From positions 1-25,155 of the forward strand of contig JBBQSF010000030.1 of assembly GCA_038214085.1 (NCBI GenBank): DNA of 25,155 bases, read 5' to 3'. This document shows, piece by piece, positions 22,399-25,155 of the stretch (position 1 is the stretch's first letter; every line of letters starts with the position of its first letter). The stretch comes from JBBQSF01 sp038214085. GTDB lineage: Bacteria > Bacteroidota > Bacteroidia > Bacteroidales > CG2-30-32-10. The notes under the pieces are model-generated. The model saw only the letters and a list, made by a program, of their open reading frames with translations, searched no databases and was not told the origin of the DNA. The position numbers and the translations under genes are program-made.

Positions 22399-24870
22399 TT
22401 ATTTTCCTTTTCCTCCTTTTCCGCCAGCAGAGCCGGAATCGTCCGTTTGTGTGTTCAGTAAGCCTCGGTCGCCTTTGTTAAAAGAATAACGCAGCGAAAT
22501 GCCAAAGGAGCGCTTGTTCCAAGTACCGCTGTAATCGGAAATTTCTTTACGGCCAAAATATTCATAGGTGGTGCTCCAGCGGGAATACTTATCAATAAGG
22601 TTGTTTATCGAAACATAAACATTTAGTTTGTTGCTCAGGAATCGACGTGAAAAATATATTCCGTTATACAAACTTCCTTTGGAATAGCCTCCCAGTCCGG
22701 CATCGCGGCCATTGTAATTCAGATAAAATGAAATGCTATTTTTCTTTTTTATGTAAACCGAAACGTACGAATTGCCCGTTATTGACCAGTTTCCGCTCAC
22801 AAGACCGGCTGTGGTAAGCGACGACTGACCTACGGAATTATTCAAATTACTGGCGTCAACATTGGATTTGAACACATCAGTGGAAAAATTAAAACTGAAC
22901 CAATCGTTCGGCATTGCCGATCCTGAAAGGGTTATGCCTGTACCACTTGATTTACCTACATTTTCTGGTTTACTATAAGTTGTGTAATCATTTATAGGAA
23001 TGTTTATCCATTCCACATAGTTATTTGAGAAATAGTGAAAAGCATCAAGCGAAATGCTGAATTTTTCTGGTGCATATAAATACCCAAACGAAAAACGGTG
23101 ATAGGTATATGGCTGCAAGGCAATATTTCCACTGCTCCACGAACGAGGATCAGATTTATTGATATAAGGACTGAGTTCGTCTTCGGAAGGTATTTCCTTA
23201 TTGAGCTGATAGTAAAGTTTTAATTCGTGGAAAGGTTTTATTTCGTACGAAATAGTTGCATTGGGTACTACAAGCGGATAAGCTTTGTTAATGCTGATAA
23301 TACTGTCGGTGCCGCCTGGAAAAACGGTCAGGTTAATATCCATTGTTTTTACAGCCAAACGTATTCCTCCATCGATTTTCCATTTTTTTATTTTCTTTCC
23401 ATAATTACAGAAAGCCGCATGGCTCATGAGCAATCCTTTATAATGTTCGGAATAGAGCAGGCTCTGCACATTGTTAAAAAAATAATCGGTTTCGTTGGTT
23501 CCGCTCGTAACAAGCGATTGCGTTCCCAATTCCCACTGTCCGGTGGTATCAATAGGAAGTGTTAAATACGAATCGAAAGAAAATTTATTCAGGTTTTCGT
23601 TGTTGGAAAATCTGGTATTTGGTATGCTGTCCGATGGTGAAAAAGAATGATAGTTGAAGGTTTTCTGATTTGTTGAATTCCAGTTGTTATCTCTTAATGA
23701 AAATGTTGATTTGAGTGTGAATTCTTTTTCTTCGTTGGCAAATTTTTTGTTGTAATTGAGCGAGAAATTATTGCCTTTGTTATTGTTGTCGTAATTGCCC
23801 TCCGAAATGTAGCGTTCGCGCAAGGTATCACTCATGTTTTCGTAATAAGAATCGTAGGAACTCGACTTGCCGATGCGTGAGGATGGCGACCAAGTGAAAG
23901 TGATTTTTTTCTTCTTTGTAAAATTGTAAATAAAACCAGCGCTTTCCGAAATATTGGTTGATTTATAATGATTGGAACCATTGCTATTGCTGAAATAAAT
24001 CTTGTTGTTATAGGTAAGCCAAACATTTTGGTTGTTTTCATTTTTACCATCCCAGAAATTATAGTTTATGTTTCCGAAAACAATCAATTTTTTGCGTTTT
24101 ATATTTAGATTCAAACCATTGGAATTGGATTGCAGATTTTTAAAATCAGTACTCGCAAATCGTGTATAAATGGCGCCACTCAAACCGTTTTCCTTGGGTT
24201 GTTTGAGTTTAATGTTTATGGTTCCTACAGAGGATTCGTATTTGGCAGATGGTTCAATAAATTCAATTTTATCAACGTTGGCAGCCGGAATCATTTCAAG
24301 TTTTGGATACATCAGGGTGTAGGGTTGATCGTCAACAAGAATATTCGGAGTCTGGCCGCGGTATTTAACATTGCCATCGGGGTCAACAGTTATGGAAGGG
24401 AGTGTTTTCAGCTGATCTAGAACCGTAACTGCTGTAGCATTTCGCTTTTCGTCCATTAAAAAAATCTTTTTATTAAATGTCTGCTCAAAAGGAGTACGCT
24501 GTCCGGAAACATTCACTTCTCCAAGGTTTGTTGTTGTTGGCGAAAGGTTGATGTTTAATGTAAATTTTAGTTGCTTTTCGTCAATTTTAATCGATTCTGA
24601 AGTAATGTTTTTGTATCCAACGCAAGTAACTTTAACTACATAATTTCCATCAGGCAAATTTTCTTTAACAAATGCCCCTTTTTCATCGCTAAGTGTTCCT
24701 GCTATCAAAGTATCTTTTGGCATCGAATAAAACCCAATGGTAGCATAAGCCACAGGTGTTTTGTGAAGGCTATCAAGCACTGTGCCTTTTATGATTCCAT
24801 CGCCACCATACTGGGCGAATAAAGCGTTGTGGCTCAAAATTACAAAGAGAAGAAAGGCAATGCGTTTCAT
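22399..24870 (-). CDS. Outer-membrane beta-barrel receptor with CarboxypepD_reg-like domain
   Basis: This 823-residue outer-membrane protein resembles the TonB-dependent receptor-like beta-barrel family of Bacteroidota. A signal peptide covers residues 1-20 (MKRIAFLLFVILSHNALFAQ). A carboxypeptidase-regulatory-like Ig domain follows at about 25-110 (GIIKGTVLDS, then PVAYATIGFY, then DGNYVVKVTCVGY). Next comes a plug-like segment at about 118-220, with VLDQLKTLPSITVDPDGNVK and then ILVDDQPY. The rest is a long barrel of alternating strands ending in FGISLRYSF. After the last strand comes a Gly/Ser/Lys tail (SGSAGGKGGKGK), which is unusual because barrels normally end in an aromatic residue. 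I do not recognise the substrate. A putative -7 element lies 36 bp upstream. It is on the minus strand behind the permease gene and could be transcribed on its own. Confidence 0.85.
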   Translation of the reverse strand: MKRIAFLLFVILSHNALFAQYGGDGIIKGTVLDSLHKTPVAYATIGFYSMPKDTLIAGTLSDEKGAFVKENLPDGNYVVKVTCVGYKNITSESIKIDEKQLKFTLNINLSPTTTNLGEVNVSGQRTPFEQTFNKKIFLMDEKRNATAVTVLDQLKTLPSITVDPDGNVKYRGQTPNILVDDQPYTLMYPKLEMIPAANVDKIEFIEPSAKYESSVGTINIKLKQPKENGLSGAIYTRFASTDFKNLQSNSNGLNLNIKRKKLIVFGNINYNFWDGKNENNQNVWLTYNNKIYFSNSNGSNHYKSTNISESAGFIYNFTKKKKITFTWSPSSRIGKSSSYDSYYENMSDTLRERYISEGNYDNNNKGNNFSLNYNKKFANEEKEFTLKSTFSLRDNNWNSTNQKTFNYHSFSPSDSIPNTRFSNNENLNKFSFDSYLTLPIDTTGQWELGTQSLVTSGTNETDYFFNNVQSLLYSEHYKGLLMSHAAFCNYGKKIKKWKIDGGIRLAVKTMDINLTVFPGGTDSIISINKAYPLVVPNATISYEIKPFHELKLYYQLNKEIPSEDELSPYINKSDPRSWSSGNIALQPYTYHRFSFGYLYAPEKFSISLDAFHYFSNNYVEWINIPINDYTTYSKPENVGKSSGTGITLSGSAMPNDWFSFNFSTDVFKSNVDASNLNNSVGQSSLTTAGLVSGNWSITGNSYVSVYIKKKNSISFYLNYNGRDAGLGGYSKGSLYNGIYFSRRFLSNKLNVYVSINNLIDKYSRWSTTYEYFGRKEISDYSGTWNKRSFGISLRYSFNKGDRGLLNTQTDDSGSAGGKGGKGK

Positions 24871-24905
24871 GATGAAATATTTAAGAAAATAACAATTAGC
24901 AATAG

Positions 24906-24913
24906 CAAAAGTA
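24906..24913 (-). promoter_or_regulatory. Putative -7 element for the outer-membrane receptor gene
   Basis: On the minus strand this reads TACTTTTG, a match to TAnnTTTG, 36 bp before the ATG at 24870. A -33 TTG is not found at the usual distance. Confidence 0.4.
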
Positions 24914-24987
24914 TATTTAAAAACGCTTGTGTGATAAATTTATTTTGGCTGGATATGTAATTATTGCATTTTTTTGTAAAAAAAATA

Positions 24988-25155
24988 TCACTCTGATCTA
25001 TTTTTTTTGGAAGGTAATCTTTCTATAAGCAGCTTGCTGTGCTTGTTTCCATAAGTAAAATAAAGTGCCAGTCCTATTGCAAGCCAAATCAAAAAGCGCA
25101 ACCAGTTTGTGATTCCAAGTTGCGAAATAAGATACAGATTGGTAAGCAGTCCAAG
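24988..25155 (-). CDS. C-terminal end of an amino-acid permease (gene runs off right edge)
   Basis: The last 55 codons of a gene that starts outside the window. The segment reads as a final membrane helix ending in a short cytoplasmic tail. FLIWLAIGLALYFTYG followed by NKHSKL is the end typical of APC-superfamily amino-acid permeases of the cationic-amino-acid-transporter type, where the last helix closes with a Y-F-x-Y-G and H-S-K-L pattern. Only this stretch is visible, so substrate and full length cannot be judged. The gap to the receptor gene on the same strand is 117 bp. Confidence 0.6.
   Translation of the reverse strand, partial: LGLLTNLYLISQLGITNWLRFLIWLAIGLALYFTYGNKHSKLLIERLPSKKNRSE

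Overview
The window comes from an AT-rich genome of the phylum Bacteroidota. The evidence is a set of type IX secretion (T9SS) and gliding genes, TonB-dependent outer-membrane proteins with a CarboxypepD_reg-like N-terminal domain, and TAnnTTTG-type -7 promoter elements. I cannot name a genus. There are 17 protein genes (two cut by the window edges). I see no tRNA, rRNA, CRISPR array, insertion sequence or phage gene.

Left part (1-7670, all on the minus strand). The 5' part of a secreted protein gene runs off the left edge. Next to it lies a tight exbB-exbD-tonB-folC run, coding for an inner-membrane energizer of outer-membrane transport and for folate polyglutamylation. Before that in transcription order is a murF-anmK-mscS run, for peptidoglycan precursor synthesis, recycling of anhydro-MurNAc and osmotic protection.

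Centre (7682-20647) is a T9SS locus built around a divergent promoter region (11419-11579). Leftward run two tandem PorP/SprF-family genes and the lipoprotein gene gldJ, ending in a strong hairpin that sits directly before the murF start. Rightward run two tandem porU-like genes, both with an intact His/Cys dyad of peptidase family C25, then porV, then ispF of the MEP isoprenoid pathway, which overlaps porV by one base. PorV carries substrates with C-terminal sorting domains to the cell surface, PorU is the sortase that removes those domains, GldJ is a lipoprotein needed for gliding and T9SS function, and PorP/SprF proteins are outer-membrane T9SS components.

Right part (20648-25155). A 313-bp gap leads to a small PepSY-like lipoprotein gene. 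Convergent to it lies a small-molecule O-methyltransferase gene. After that come a large outer-membrane beta-barrel receptor gene and the 3' end of an amino-acid permease gene.

The most unusual feature is the doubling of T9SS parts: two porU-like sortases, the second without the N-terminal region of the first, face two PorP/SprF paralogues across one shared promoter region. This could be a T9SS variant with two sortases, or one sortase plus a C25 protease derived from it. It is an elaboration of a known system, not a wholly new one.
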